This document shows positions 57,301 through 64,000 of a DNA stretch of 64,000 bases, piece after piece. The stretch lies in the NCBI RefSeq assembly GCF_038595055.1, contig NZ_CP152002.1, forward strand, positions 5,736,001-5,800,000, read 5' to 3'. The position numbers and the translations under genes are program-made. The stretch comes from Paenibacillus sp. FSL R7-0345 (GTDB lineage Bacteria; Bacillota; Bacilli; Paenibacillales; Paenibacillaceae). Position 1 is the first letter of the stretch, and every line of letters starts with the position of its first letter. The notes below the pieces were generated by a model. The model ran no database searches. It saw nothing but the letters and a program-made list of their open reading frames with translations, and was not told the origin of the DNA.

Positions 57301-59412
57301 GATATGGGCTCCGCCGATGCTTCCCGGCGCCAGATGTCTGCCCTGTACGGCGGTATCGCTGATTGCAGCCGGAACGATCGCTCCCGGAGCCAGGTGCTCG
57401 GCACTTACCGCCGCAGGCGCCAGCTTGGGAGAGGTCACACTGCTGTCCGCAAGTTTATTAGAGGTAACCGCCAGATCGCTAAGCTTATCGGTCGAAATGC
57501 TCTCCGGCGATATTTTTAATGAAGTAACCGCATGATCCGCCAGATGATGCGGCTGCACCGCACCTGCCGCCAGATGGACCTCTTTTACCGAACCCGATGC
57601 CAGCTTATCGCCTGTTACTGCCCCGGCCTGCAGCGCGGTATTGCTCACACTGTGCTCACCCAGATGTCTGCGCTCAACTGCTCCGGAAGCCAGATGTTCC
57701 GCATCTACTGCCGCGCCCTGCAATACGCGTCCGCCCACACTGGCATCCGCCAGATGCTTCTCCTCCACGGCACAGAAGGCAATATGCTCCCCGCTTACCG
57801 CTTCACGGGCAATTGTATTTGCATTCACGGCACCGCCAGCCAGCTTCGCACCGGTCACAGCCCCGTCCGCCAGTTTGGCTGTAGTCACGCTGTGCGGCAG
57901 CAGATGCTCTGCCGTGACAGAGTCATGCGCCAGCACTTTGCCGCCTACCGAGCCGGGGGCCAGATGGCTGCCCAGTACAGCGCCAGCCTGCAGCTGCTCC
58001 GAACCGACAGCATCAGCCGCCAGATGGGACTGGTCAACTGCTTCGCGCTGCAGATGGCCTGAGGATACAGACTGCATGGCGATCTGCGGGCCGCGGACGG
58101 CCGACTTGGCCAGATGGCGGGTGGTTACCGCTTCATCAGCCAGCTTATGTGTCAGAATACTTTGATCGGCGATTTTGGAGGAGGTGACGGCCTGCTCTAC
58201 AATCTGGGCCGTTCCTACCGCTCCCTCTGCCAGCTTCACAAAGGTTATACTCCGGTCAGCCAGATGATTCCCGCTAATCTCTCCGTCGCTGATATGCGAC
58301 CCGTTTACACTTTCCGGGCTTAAATGCTGGCTGCGCACCGCCTTCTCCCCAAGCTGCCGTGCCCCGACTGCGCCATCGGCCAGATGCGCACTCTCGATAA
58401 CAGACGAACCCAGCTGCTCTTTGCCGATCAGCCGGCTGGCCAGCTGCTCACGCCCGATTGCGCCCGGTGCCAGATGCTTTGCCGTAACGGCCCCTTCCTT
58501 CAGATGCCGGGTGTCGATGGCACCCTCGGCAATCTTGTCTCCGCTGATTTCGCCATCCGCAATTTTGTCACCGGATACCGCATCATCGGCCAGCTTGGAA
58601 CGGTCAACCACACCGTTGGCCAAATGGCGGCTGACAATGCTGCTGCTGAGGATTTTCTCGCCGCTTACGGCACCGTCCTCCAGCAGCTCAGAGGTTATCA
58701 GCAGCTCACTGAGATGACGTCCGGAAATAGAGCGGTCGGCAATCTGCTCGCCGCCGATGGTCCGGTCAGCCAGCTTTTCGGGGCCGATGCTGCCGTTTTT
58801 CAGCTTTTCACCGCCGATGGAGTGATCCAGCAGCTTGCCGCCGCTGATGCTGCCTTCTGCCAAATGCTCGCCTGAAATGGATTCGTGGGCGATTTTGGAA
58901 GAGGTCACCGCTTTTTCCGCAATGTTGATGCTCTGTACCGCATAATCCTGCAGCCAGGGTGTACCGATAATGCCGAATTTCAGCTTGGACCCGTCGATTG
59001 TGCGGGGGGCGATTTTGGCCCCGGTGACCGCCGCTTCCGAGATGTCATCGGTATACACCTTCTGCAGCCGTTCCTTTTCTGTGAGCATCGGCAGAGCAGG
59101 AAGGCTTACCGGGATTTCCGGCTCACTCTTGAGCGGAGCCTCCGCTGCCGGCTGCGGCAGTGGAGCAGGCTTAGCCACAGCAGGTTCAGCAATAATTGCT
59201 TCTGCCGGAGCCGGCGGCTCCGCCGTGTTTACCCCGCTGACCAGCAGTGCCTGATCCGGTGTATCCTCCACCGTATCTGTCTCCCAGGTTGATATATCCC
59301 CCTGTACTTTTGGACCGCTACGCAGCATGCTCAGTTCTGTTTTATTGGGATTATCCACATAATAAAGACGCCGTTTGGATTGGTTATTCCGGTTCTTTCT
59401 GGAGCCCTTCAC
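54340..59412 (-). CDS. Giant repeat protein with WIAG-like C-terminal domain (spore-surface fibre candidate)
   Basis: The protein has 1690 residues. A basic start (KGSRKNRNNQSKRR) and an Ala/Pro-rich region to about residue 125 precede some 1450 residues of short repeats of the kind DGSIGGSKLADDAVEGRHI, with about 10-11 residues per turn-like element. A 40-residue (120-bp) super-repeat is nearly identical over the middle. The C-terminal domain, about 90 residues, contains SVEVTVTFDEGFGHTGYVLV, AVIFISRLRETPHFYGVL and ends SWIALG, as in the WIAG-tail proteins of Paenibacillus. GTG at 59410-59412 follows GGAAGGAGGAG. No signal peptide. I infer a long fibrous surface protein, perhaps assembled from the mother cell. 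Confidence 0.8.
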   Translation of the reverse strand: MKGSRKNRNNQSKRRLYYVDNPNKTELSMLRSGPKVQGDISTWETDTVEDTPDQALLVSGVNTAEPPAPAEAIIAEPAVAKPAPLPQPAAEAPLKSEPEIPVSLPALPMLTEKERLQKVYTDDISEAAVTGAKIAPRTIDGSKLKFGIIGTPWLQDYAVQSINIAEKAVTSSKIAHESISGEHLAEGSISGGKLLDHSIGGEKLKNGSIGPEKLADRTIGGEQIADRSISGRHLSELLITSELLEDGAVSGEKILSSSIVSRHLANGVVDRSKLADDAVSGDKIADGEISGDKIAEGAIDTRHLKEGAVTAKHLAPGAIGREQLASRLIGKEQLGSSVIESAHLADGAVGARQLGEKAVRSQHLSPESVNGSHISDGEISGNHLADRSITFVKLAEGAVGTAQIVEQAVTSSKIADQSILTHKLADEAVTTRHLAKSAVRGPQIAMQSVSSGHLQREAVDQSHLAADAVGSEQLQAGAVLGSHLAPGSVGGKVLAHDSVTAEHLLPHSVTTAKLADGAVTGAKLAGGAVNANTIAREAVSGEHIAFCAVEEKHLADASVGGRVLQGAAVDAEHLASGAVERRHLGEHSVSNTALQAGAVTGDKLASGSVKEVHLAAGAVQPHHLADHAVTSLKISPESISTDKLSDLAVTSNKLADSSVTSPKLAPAAVSAEHLAPGAIVPAAISDTAVQGRHLAPGSIGGAHIRPMSVGNGHILPGSVSSIQIQDGSISSSKLTDEAVISRHLSPESVESSHLADQAVAGRHIREGEITLEHLAAEVLGAQWLPDGSIDGVKLAAGSVDTAHLVSGSVSGNHLTEEAVDSRHIKSGSITLEHLADEVYTSDLLPDGSVGGSKLADEAVDSRHLSPGIVDGSHLKDDAVTSRHIGESQITLDHLAEEIISAQWLPDGSISAEKLADGTIGPLKLAPGSVYGDHLVKEAVDSRHIKNGSITLKHLSEGTRTAELLPDGSVSGSKLADDSVSFRHLSADSVYGSHLVNDAVTGRHIGEGEIAVEHLSSEVRSAKWLPDGSISGSKLADDAVEGRHIGAGEITLEHLSGEVRSAELLPDGSIGGSKLADDAVEGHHIGAGKITLAHLSGEVRSAKWLPDGSIGGSKLADDAVEGRHIGAGEITLAHLSGEVRSAELLPDGSIGGSKLADDAVEGRHIGAGEITLAHLSGEVCSAELLPDGSIGADKLADDAVEGRHIGAGEITLAHLSGEVRSGELLADGSIGGSKLADDAVEGRHIGAGEITLAHLSAEVCSAELLPDGSIGADKLADGSVGSRKLAAGSVYGGHLAPEAVDGRHIRSGSITLKHLAEGALTPDLLPDGSISAAKLAEGSIGSFQLAPGSIYGGHLASDAVDSRHIRSGSITLKHLAEEVQTADLLPDGSIGAAKLAEGSIGSFQLAPGSVYGGHLAADAVDGHHIRSGSITIEHLAEGTLNNDVLSAGSIDAEMLAAGAVHSHHLQPESVYGEHLADGILEERHLLPETIKLTHLAEEVRSAELLPDGSITGVKLASGSIGEEHLSEQAVGNSAIADEAVDAAKLASFAVQSRHLEEESVQSQHIAAGAVTGDHLAQGAISAEHLSFSPVQSSGNRQVLQQFGMTAFMFNGNAESVEVTVTFDEGFGHTGYVLVAMTNQPFFHASLKSRAAGEAVIFISRLRETPHFYGVLSWIALGSPLAKPPVEHRAFD
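55590..56400 (-). repeat. 120-bp tandem super-repeats within the giant gene
   Basis: Nearly identical 120-bp units (start points of the CTGCACCxATGTGGCGG segment at about 55673, 55793, 55913, 56033, 56153 and 56273) encode 40-residue units. The near-identity at DNA level points to recent amplification or gene conversion. Confidence 0.85.
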
Positions 59413-59449
59413 AAGCAGTCTCCTCCTTCCATCGATTGTTTCTCCCTGG

Positions 59450-59458
59450 CATCATATG
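59450..59458 (-). promoter_or_regulatory. Candidate mother-cell -10 box of the giant repeat gene
   Basis: On the minus strand: CATATGATG, about 38-46 bp before the GTG start. It is one base away from CATANNNTA. Confidence 0.4.
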
Positions 59459-59569
59459 CAGCCGGATAGGCGGATGACACCCTTTTGCAGCAAGCCCGTC
59501 ATTCTTTGGCATATCAAAAAAAGGGCATCTGCCGCCGCGCATTCGTCCATCCTTAAGCCCCAGTACAAA

Positions 59570-59577
59570 CATACAAT
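59570..59577 (+). promoter_or_regulatory. Candidate sigma-E type -10 box of the YheC/D-like gene
   Basis: CATACAAT agrees with the sigma-E -10 consensus CATACA(A/C/T)T. It lies about 52 bp before the ATG at 59629, divergent from the giant gene. Confidence 0.45.
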
Positions 59578-59628
59578 GCTAGAGAAGCGGAACCACCGTC
59601 GCTACAGAAGATAACGGGAGGAACGATC

Positions 59629-60723
59629 ATGGGGCACAAGCTCGTGGGGATACTGCTAAATGCTGCTATGCACCGGGGCGTTCCCCGGTTAAAAACGGGA
59701 CAGGAATCGCTGGAAGTCTACGAGGAGGCCGCTGCCGGATATGGAATGGTTCCCTGCTTCCTGCAGCTGTCCGACATTAATATCGAATCCGGGTTCAGCG
59801 TGGCTTATGTGAAAGGACGTCAGGGATACCAGAAAACGGTCGTCCCGACGCCGGCTGTCATTCATAACAGGGCCATCTACAGCCCGGACAGCACCGGGAT
59901 CAACCGCCTGCTGGGGCAGGGTCTCCTGATTTTTAATACATGCAACCGTTACGGAAAAGATCAGATTCACCGTCTGCTGGAGCAAAATGAGGCATTGCGG
60001 GGATTTTTGCCCGACTCTGCTACCGGGTTTTCCGGGCTCCGGGACATGGCGGGACGCTATCCCGATCTTATTCTCAAGCCGTGCCGCGGAAGTGTCGGGA
60101 AAGGCGTTATGCGCCTGTCGCGAAGCGGCTCCCGGCGCTGGATCTGGACCTATCTTCCTTCCGGTTCCCGCCGCTGGGTAAGCAGAAGCATCAATCCGGA
60201 GGCTCTGCCCAGAGCACTGCGGGCTCGCTTCGCCGCCATGCCGTATCTGGTGCAGGAGCGCATTCCGCTCGCTGAAATGGACGGCCGCCCCTTTGATCTG
60301 CGGGTCACTGTACAGCGCGGCTGGGGCGGAGACTGGCAGGTAACCGGCATGTTCGCCAAGCTTGCCGCACCGGGCGGCTTCGTCTCCAACATCGCCAGAG
60401 GCGGCGAAGCGTTCAGCGCCTCTGCGGTGCTGGAGCAGGTATTCGGCAGTGAGACGGCTGCAAGCATCCGCATGTCCGTCCAGATGCTCAGCCTCTCGAT
60501 CGCCCGCCAGCTGGAGCGAAGCCTGCCCGGACTGGCCGACGTAGGGCTGGATATCGGCATCACCAAAGACCGGCGCCTCTATTTTATTGAGTGCAACGGG
60601 CGCGATCAGCGCTACGGCTTCCAAAAAGCCGGGCTCAGCGACACCTGGAAGGACAGCTACCGCAGGCCGATGGGCTATGCCCGTTTCCTGCTGGATGAAC
60701 CCTCCAGGTATATCCGTTATTGA
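59629..60723 (+). CDS. YheC/YheD-family spore-coat-associated ATP-grasp protein
   Basis: The 364-residue protein starts VGILLNAAMHRGVPR, continues with PTPAVIHNRAIYS and IFNTCNRYGKDQIHRLLEQN, and has an ATP-grasp-like block: LILKPCRGSVGKGVMRLSRS, LVQERIPLAEMDGRPFDLRV, then VGLDIGITKDRRLYFIECNG with the metal-binding end. These are the hallmarks of YheC/YheD, B. subtilis proteins found at the spore periphery. GGGAGGAACGATC precedes the ATG. It is divergent from the giant protein gene with candidate mother-cell boxes on both sides, fitting co-expression. The ligated substrate is unknown. Confidence 0.9.
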   Translation: MGHKLVGILLNAAMHRGVPRLKTGQESLEVYEEAAAGYGMVPCFLQLSDINIESGFSVAYVKGRQGYQKTVVPTPAVIHNRAIYSPDSTGINRLLGQGLLIFNTCNRYGKDQIHRLLEQNEALRGFLPDSATGFSGLRDMAGRYPDLILKPCRGSVGKGVMRLSRSGSRRWIWTYLPSGSRRWVSRSINPEALPRALRARFAAMPYLVQERIPLAEMDGRPFDLRVTVQRGWGGDWQVTGMFAKLAAPGGFVSNIARGGEAFSASAVLEQVFGSETAASIRMSVQMLSLSIARQLERSLPGLADVGLDIGITKDRRLYFIECNGRDQRYGFQKAGLSDTWKDSYRRPMGYARFLLDEPSRYIRY

Positions 60724-60758
60724 TTTGTCTCCTATTCTATGTCAATATAATGCAGAGC

Positions 60759-60789
60759 AGTAACGGTCCCAGAGCACGGGGCCGTTACT
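60759..60789. other. Stem-loop between the YheC/D-like and psd genes
   Basis: AGTAACGG (60759-60766) pairs with CCGTTACT (60782-60789), extended by TCCC/GGG-type pairing. No T run follows, so it is not a typical terminator. It may protect or separate the two mRNAs. Confidence 0.5.
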
Positions 60790-60813
60790 CTGCAAGACGG
60801 AAGGGAGATAATC

Positions 60814-61602
60814 ATGGTTAAACAATTGCTGCGGCTGATGACCGAGCTGTCCTCGCATAGATGGCTTTCCCGGTTAATGGGCGCTTTTTCCCATAGCAGA
60901 CTCAGCCGTTTTTTGATCCCAACATTTATTCGGACTTATCATATTCCTGCCGCCGAAGCGGAGAAGCCGTCCGGAGAGTATCACACGCTGAATGAGTTTT
61001 TCAGCCGCAGGCTGAAATCGGGCATGCGCCAGATCGCAGACAGTGCGGGCGCCGTTGCAAGTCCCGTAGATGCGCTGATTACAGCGATGGGCGAGATTCA
61101 TTCCGGAACGATTATGAATGTAAAAGGGCAGGATTACCTGCTGGAAGAGCTGCTTAACCACTCACCGCATCAGGAGCTTTACAAGAAGGGCTATTTTTTC
61201 GTCCTGTACCTCAGCCCGACCGATTATCACCGTATTCATTCGCCGCTTACCGGACGCAGGGTTGAGAGCGACTATATCCGCGGACGGGCCTATCCAGTCA
61301 ACGAATTCGGCATGAGACATATGACAAGCGTGCTGAGCCGCAACGAACGGCTCATTACTTATATTGCCGGAGCAAACGGGGAGGCCGCCGTTATTAAGGT
61401 TGGCGCGATGAATGTCAGCAGCATCCGGTATTCGGATGAGCAGGCTGAACAGTGGCTGATCGGCGATGACCTCGCCTATTTTGAATTCGGCTCCACCGTA
61501 GTATTACTGCTTGAGAATGGTACCTTCACTCCGCGTCCCGGACTTGCCGAAGGAACCAAGGTCAAGATGGGGGAGCTGCTGGGAACCCAAAGCAAGCCGT
61601 AA
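60814..61602 (+). CDS. psd: Phosphatidylserine decarboxylase
   Basis: The enzyme (262 residues) produces phosphatidylethanolamine from phosphatidylserine after self-cleavage to a pyruvoyl enzyme. Its motifs are TLNEFFSRRLKSGMRQIADS, VASPVDALITAMGEI, VLYLSPTDYHRIHSPLTGRR, VGAMNVSSIRY and the processing site FEFGSTVVLLLENG, where the Ser after Gly becomes the pyruvoyl group (GST variant of LGST). GGAAGGGAGATAATC precedes the ATG. The usual partner pssA is not in the window. Expected at the inner face of the membrane. Confidence 0.95.
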   Translation: MVKQLLRLMTELSSHRWLSRLMGAFSHSRLSRFLIPTFIRTYHIPAAEAEKPSGEYHTLNEFFSRRLKSGMRQIADSAGAVASPVDALITAMGEIHSGTIMNVKGQDYLLEELLNHSPHQELYKKGYFFVLYLSPTDYHRIHSPLTGRRVESDYIRGRAYPVNEFGMRHMTSVLSRNERLITYIAGANGEAAVIKVGAMNVSSIRYSDEQAEQWLIGDDLAYFEFGSTVVLLLENGTFTPRPGLAEGTKVKMGELLGTQSKP

Positions 61603-61622
61603 TTGTAAGCTGCAGATACCAA

Positions 61623-61664
61623 AAAGGGTACTCCATTTGCCGGTTCAGGCAGGGAGTACCCTTT
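61623..61664. terminator. Bidirectional terminator between psd and gpmA
   Basis: AAAGGGTACTCC (61623-61634) and GGAGTACCCTTT (61653-61664) form a perfect 12-bp stem with A/T runs outside. Confidence 0.9.
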
Positions 61665-61689
61665 ATTATTGATCATGCCGTCAGGCTTG

Positions 61690-62439
61690 TTACTCTGTTA
61701 TCTTGCTTGGATTGGCTACATCCCGCGCCTTCTCCTGCACCTCTTCGGGAACCCCGAGATAAAAGCGGCTGACCGGCTTCACGTCATCATCCAGCTTGTA
61801 GACAAGCGGAACTCCGGTAGGCACATTCAGTTCCAGCAGGGTCGGCTCATCCAGATCCTCCATGAATTTAATCAATGCCCGCAGCGTATTGCCGTGTGCC
61901 GAGATCAGTACCCGCTCCTTCTTGCGGATCAGCGGCACAATCCGGTTATTCCAGAAATCACCGACACGCGCTACCGTATCCTGCAGACTCTCGCCGCGCG
62001 GAATATCGCCGGGGCGGACCTCCTTGTAACGGACATCGTTTCTGGCATACCGCGGATCATCCGGCGTGAGCAGCGGCGGGCGGACTGACAGGCTGCGCCG
62101 CCAGATATGCAGCTGCTCTTCCCCGTATTTGACGGCCGTTTCGCTTTTGCTCAGCCCCTGCAGCGCACCATAATGCCGCTCATTCAGCTTCCATGACTTC
62201 TGCACGGGAATCCACAGCAGGTCCATCTCCTCCAGCACATAGTTCAGCGTCTTGATCGAACGCTTCAGCACCGAAGCAAAAGCCAGATCGAACGAGTAGC
62301 CTGCTTCCCTAAGCAGCTTGCCGGCGGCTTTGGCTTCCTGAACCCCTTTTTCCGTCAAATCCGGATCACTCCAGCCCGTAAACAGGTTCTGGCGGTTGTA
62401 TTCGCTCTCTCCATGCCGTATCAATACGATTTCGTACAT
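61690..62439 (-). CDS. gpmA: 2,3-bisphosphoglycerate-dependent phosphoglycerate mutase
   Basis: The enzyme has 249 residues, the classical length for GpmA. It interconverts 3- and 2-phosphoglycerate. The catalytic phosphohistidine lies in VLIRHGESEYNRQNLFTGWS (His9), SWKLNERHYGALQGLSKSET is the signature of the dPGM family, and the second His is in VLISAHGNTLRALIKFMEDL. ATG at 62437-62439 follows AAAGGAGAG; the thirteen codons upstream are excluded. Bacilli often use the cofactor-independent GpmI instead, so this may be a second enzyme. It is convergent with psd. Confidence 0.95.
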   Translation of the reverse strand: MYEIVLIRHGESEYNRQNLFTGWSDPDLTEKGVQEAKAAGKLLREAGYSFDLAFASVLKRSIKTLNYVLEEMDLLWIPVQKSWKLNERHYGALQGLSKSETAVKYGEEQLHIWRRSLSVRPPLLTPDDPRYARNDVRYKEVRPGDIPRGESLQDTVARVGDFWNNRIVPLIRKKERVLISAHGNTLRALIKFMEDLDEPTLLELNVPTGVPLVYKLDDDVKPVSRFYLGVPEEVQEKARDVANPSKITE

Positions 62440-62618
62440 ACTCTCTCTCTCCTTTACCTTATGCACATTTGCTGTCACTCCAGATTATACGCTGCCCCGG
62501 CAGTCTGTGTCCGGCTTCTGTCCGGAAGAAAACGCCCTCTTCTTTACCCTTATACCCCGGCAGGCAGGCGCAGATACACGTGACCGGAAATTCGTCTCCG
62601 GCCGCCGGCCGCAGAAAT

Positions 62619-62648
62619 CAAAAAACCGGCTGCCTTCCGGCTCCGGTT
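62619..62648 (-). terminator. Terminator, minus strand, after the small gene at 62692
   Basis: AACCGG (62624-62629) faces CCGGTT (62643-62648) with a GCC/GGC inner pairing. The minus strand ends in TTTTTTG. Confidence 0.6.
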
Positions 62649-62691
62649 CTCTGCTGAATTGCTCTATACTAACATTTTTTAGAAAAAACCT

Positions 62692-62811
62692 TTAGAACCA
62701 CTGATCCGTGGCTGCGCTGCTCATCTGTCTCATGCGTCTCCAGCGGCTGCGGCAATAACCGGCACTCCCGCACTTGAGCGCATTATTTGAAATCCGGCGT
62801 CCTCTTGTCAT
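62692..62811 (-). CDS. Possible 39-residue basic Cys-containing peptide
   Basis: ATG at 62809-62811 is eight bases after AAGGGAG and reads 39 codons to TAA at 62692. The product is basic (GYCRSRWRRMRQMSSAATD in the middle) with two Cys. A terminator follows at 62619. No family is known to me. The correct spacing of the ribosome binding site and the terminator are the only support, and nothing else explains the stretch 62480-62928. Confidence 0.35.
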   Translation of the reverse strand: MTRGRRISNNALKCGSAGYCRSRWRRMRQMSSAATDQWF

Positions 62812-62928
62812 ACCTGTTTCTCCCTTCAAGCTGCATGTTCTTCTTCTGCTAAACCAGGTTGCAACGTATTTACCCCCGGAGGAAAAAGCTGAAACAAAGC
62901 GGCCGGAGCAGAAAAGAAACGCCGGCGG

Positions 62929-63714
62929 TCAGCGGATTTCAGACGGGCTTTTGCCGGTGTGCTGCTTGAATTGGCGGCTGAAAAAGAAAATATCACGGTA
63001 TCCCAGCGCATCCGCCACCTCGGTAACATTCATTCCGGCGTACAGCAGCAGATGCTGTGCCCGCTCAATCCGGGCTCTGATGACATAGGACTGCACCGAC
63101 GTTCCGGTGATCTCCTTGAATTTGATCGAGAAATAGCGCGGCGACAGCCCGGCCCGGGCGGCCAGATCCTCGACCCGGTGCGAGGCACCGGGATGCTGGC
63201 TGACATAATTGGCCACCTCGTGGATAATTTCCGTCAGATGGTTGCTGACATGCCGCTCTATCGGCATCATCCGGTCCTCACGCAGCAGGTGAATCATCAG
63301 CTGTTTCAGTATCAGCCGGCCTTCCTCCTCTGCGGCAAAGGTATTCACCAGGAACAGCCGAACATACCGGGCCAGCAAATGCTCGAACTCCACCGTTTCA
63401 CTCAGCTCCCGGTAAGGCTCCGGAATCTCCGATACCGCTTCGGTAACATCAAAGTGTATATATGTAAGCACCAGTGGTTTTTGCGGATTATGTGTCGCAT
63501 ACGTAAAATCGCCCGGCCGGAACAGGAAGCAGCTTCCCTTCCCTACCTGAAAAGGCGTACCGTTGCGCACAACCGTCCCTTCCCCGCTCCAGACATAGAA
63601 CAAATCATAATTTTGCAGCGGCTTTTCTCTTTTCTGCCACCGCCAGCCCGGTTCACAGACTATCTTCGCCAGGGCCGGCAGAATCACAAAAGAGGACGGC
63701 GACGCGTGAAGCAT
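62929..63714 (-). CDS. AraC-family transcriptional regulator
   Basis: The 261-residue protein has an N-terminal cupin-like sensor domain (NYDLFYVWSGEGTVVRNGTP, then GSCFLFRPGDFTYATHNPQK). The C-terminal double helix-turn-helix is VEDLAARAGLSPRYFSIKFK and ALGYRDIFFFSRQFKQHTGK, ending SPSEIR. AGGAGGGAAATATT precedes the ATG. Such proteins in Paenibacillus usually control sugar-utilisation genes, which are not in this window. Target and effector are unknown. Confidence 0.93.
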   Translation of the reverse strand: MLHASPSSFVILPALAKIVCEPGWRWQKREKPLQNYDLFYVWSGEGTVVRNGTPFQVGKGSCFLFRPGDFTYATHNPQKPLVLTYIHFDVTEAVSEIPEPYRELSETVEFEHLLARYVRLFLVNTFAAEEEGRLILKQLMIHLLREDRMMPIERHVSNHLTEIIHEVANYVSQHPGASHRVEDLAARAGLSPRYFSIKFKEITGTSVQSYVIRARIERAQHLLLYAGMNVTEVADALGYRDIFFFSRQFKQHTGKSPSEIR

Positions 63715-63870
63715 AATATTTCCCTCCTAAACGTTGTTCGTTGTTTCTTGTTACTTTCTAAATGTTTAACAAGTTGGCTGATTGCGAGGCAACCTGTGCG
63801 CCCGGCAGAGGTCTATCAGACAAGTGGGTTTTGTCCTCTGACCGGGTAATTTCGGCTCGTGTGAGGGCCG

Positions 63871-64000
63871 TTAATGGGATTTTTCCCTTTAATCAAACAA
63901 TTTGAACCCACTATTGGTGCTATTAGTGGGATTTTTCCCTTTAGTCAGACACTTTGGACCCACTATTGATGCGCTCAGTGGGATTTTTCCCTTTAGTCAG
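63871..64000. repeat. Palindromic array E: 52-bp units, cut by the window end
   Basis: Unit starts are 63871, 63923 and 63975, exactly 52 bp apart. The core GTGGGATTTTTCCCTTTAGT has GGGA facing TCCC, and TTTGGACCCACTATTG connects the units. The spacing and the GGGA-N4-TCCC plan match array D, although the linkers differ. The array probably continues past the window. Confidence 0.85.

Overview
The window looks like chromosome from an endospore-forming Paenibacillaceae bacterium, most likely Paenibacillus. The evidence is GC-rich Firmicute coding sequence with strong AGGAGG ribosome binding sites, a Spo0E-like phosphatase, a YhcN/YlaJ lipoprotein, CgeB-like glycosyltransferases, a YheC/YheD ATP-grasp protein, a very large repeat protein with a WIAG-like tail, and a Gram-positive Tat/lipoprotein EfeUOB iron system. 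No rRNA, tRNA or CRISPR array was seen.

Layout. 0-5.2 kb: a small XRE regulator, then a Fur-controlled efeM-efeB-efeU iron-uptake operon in which efeU carries a frameshift. 5.3-8.5 kb: an RpiR-family regulator with nagB and nagA (GlcNAc use). 8.5-10.9 kb: two tandem repeat arrays, the second split by an intact IS1182-type element. 11-25 kb: a YhcN-like lipoprotein, a plus-strand glycosyltransferase, and an 11-gene minus-strand operon (two CgeB-like proteins, a glycosyltransferase with a very basic tail, three enzymes that fit conversion of UDP-GlcNAc to a UDP-L-6-deoxy-HexNAc, a further sugar-nucleotide SDR, a methyltransferase and three glycosyltransferases). 25-33.5 kb: Spo0E-like protein, WsfD-like membrane protein, LTA synthase, an ECF sigma factor with its membrane partner, and a GntR-ABC transporter set.

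33.5-45.7 kb is a markedly AT-rich accessory island. It holds 5'-truncated Rhs C-terminal toxin fragments with small immunity-like genes, an IS110-type element with a structured leader (possible bridge RNA), and a compact serine-recombinase/Rep mobile element with its own operator sets. Several of the island genes are broken by in-frame TAG codons or a frameshift. 45.7-64 kb returns to the host-like core: an amidohydrolase, acetyltransferases, a four-gene operon of small spore-surface-type proteins, a four-gene operon with a nucleotidyltransferase and three glycosyltransferases, the 1690-residue repeat protein, YheC/D, Psd, GpmA and an AraC regulator.

How it fits together. The spore-surface operons (starting near 24.6, 49.5, 53.7 and 59.4 kb, and probably the YheC/D gene at 59.6 kb) each carry a CATA-NNN-TG/TA box a short way upstream, like the -10 of mother-cell sigma factors. 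Several of their products share arginine/lysine-rich tails or a [YF]xxG tetrad repeat. I infer one coordinated late-sporulation surface glycosylation and assembly programme spread over about 47 kb. A separate novelty is a set of intergenic arrays of short palindromes, usually four units, with spacing near 51, 60-63 and 51 bp, or a uniform 52 bp. One of these palindromes is the insertion site of the IS1182-type element.
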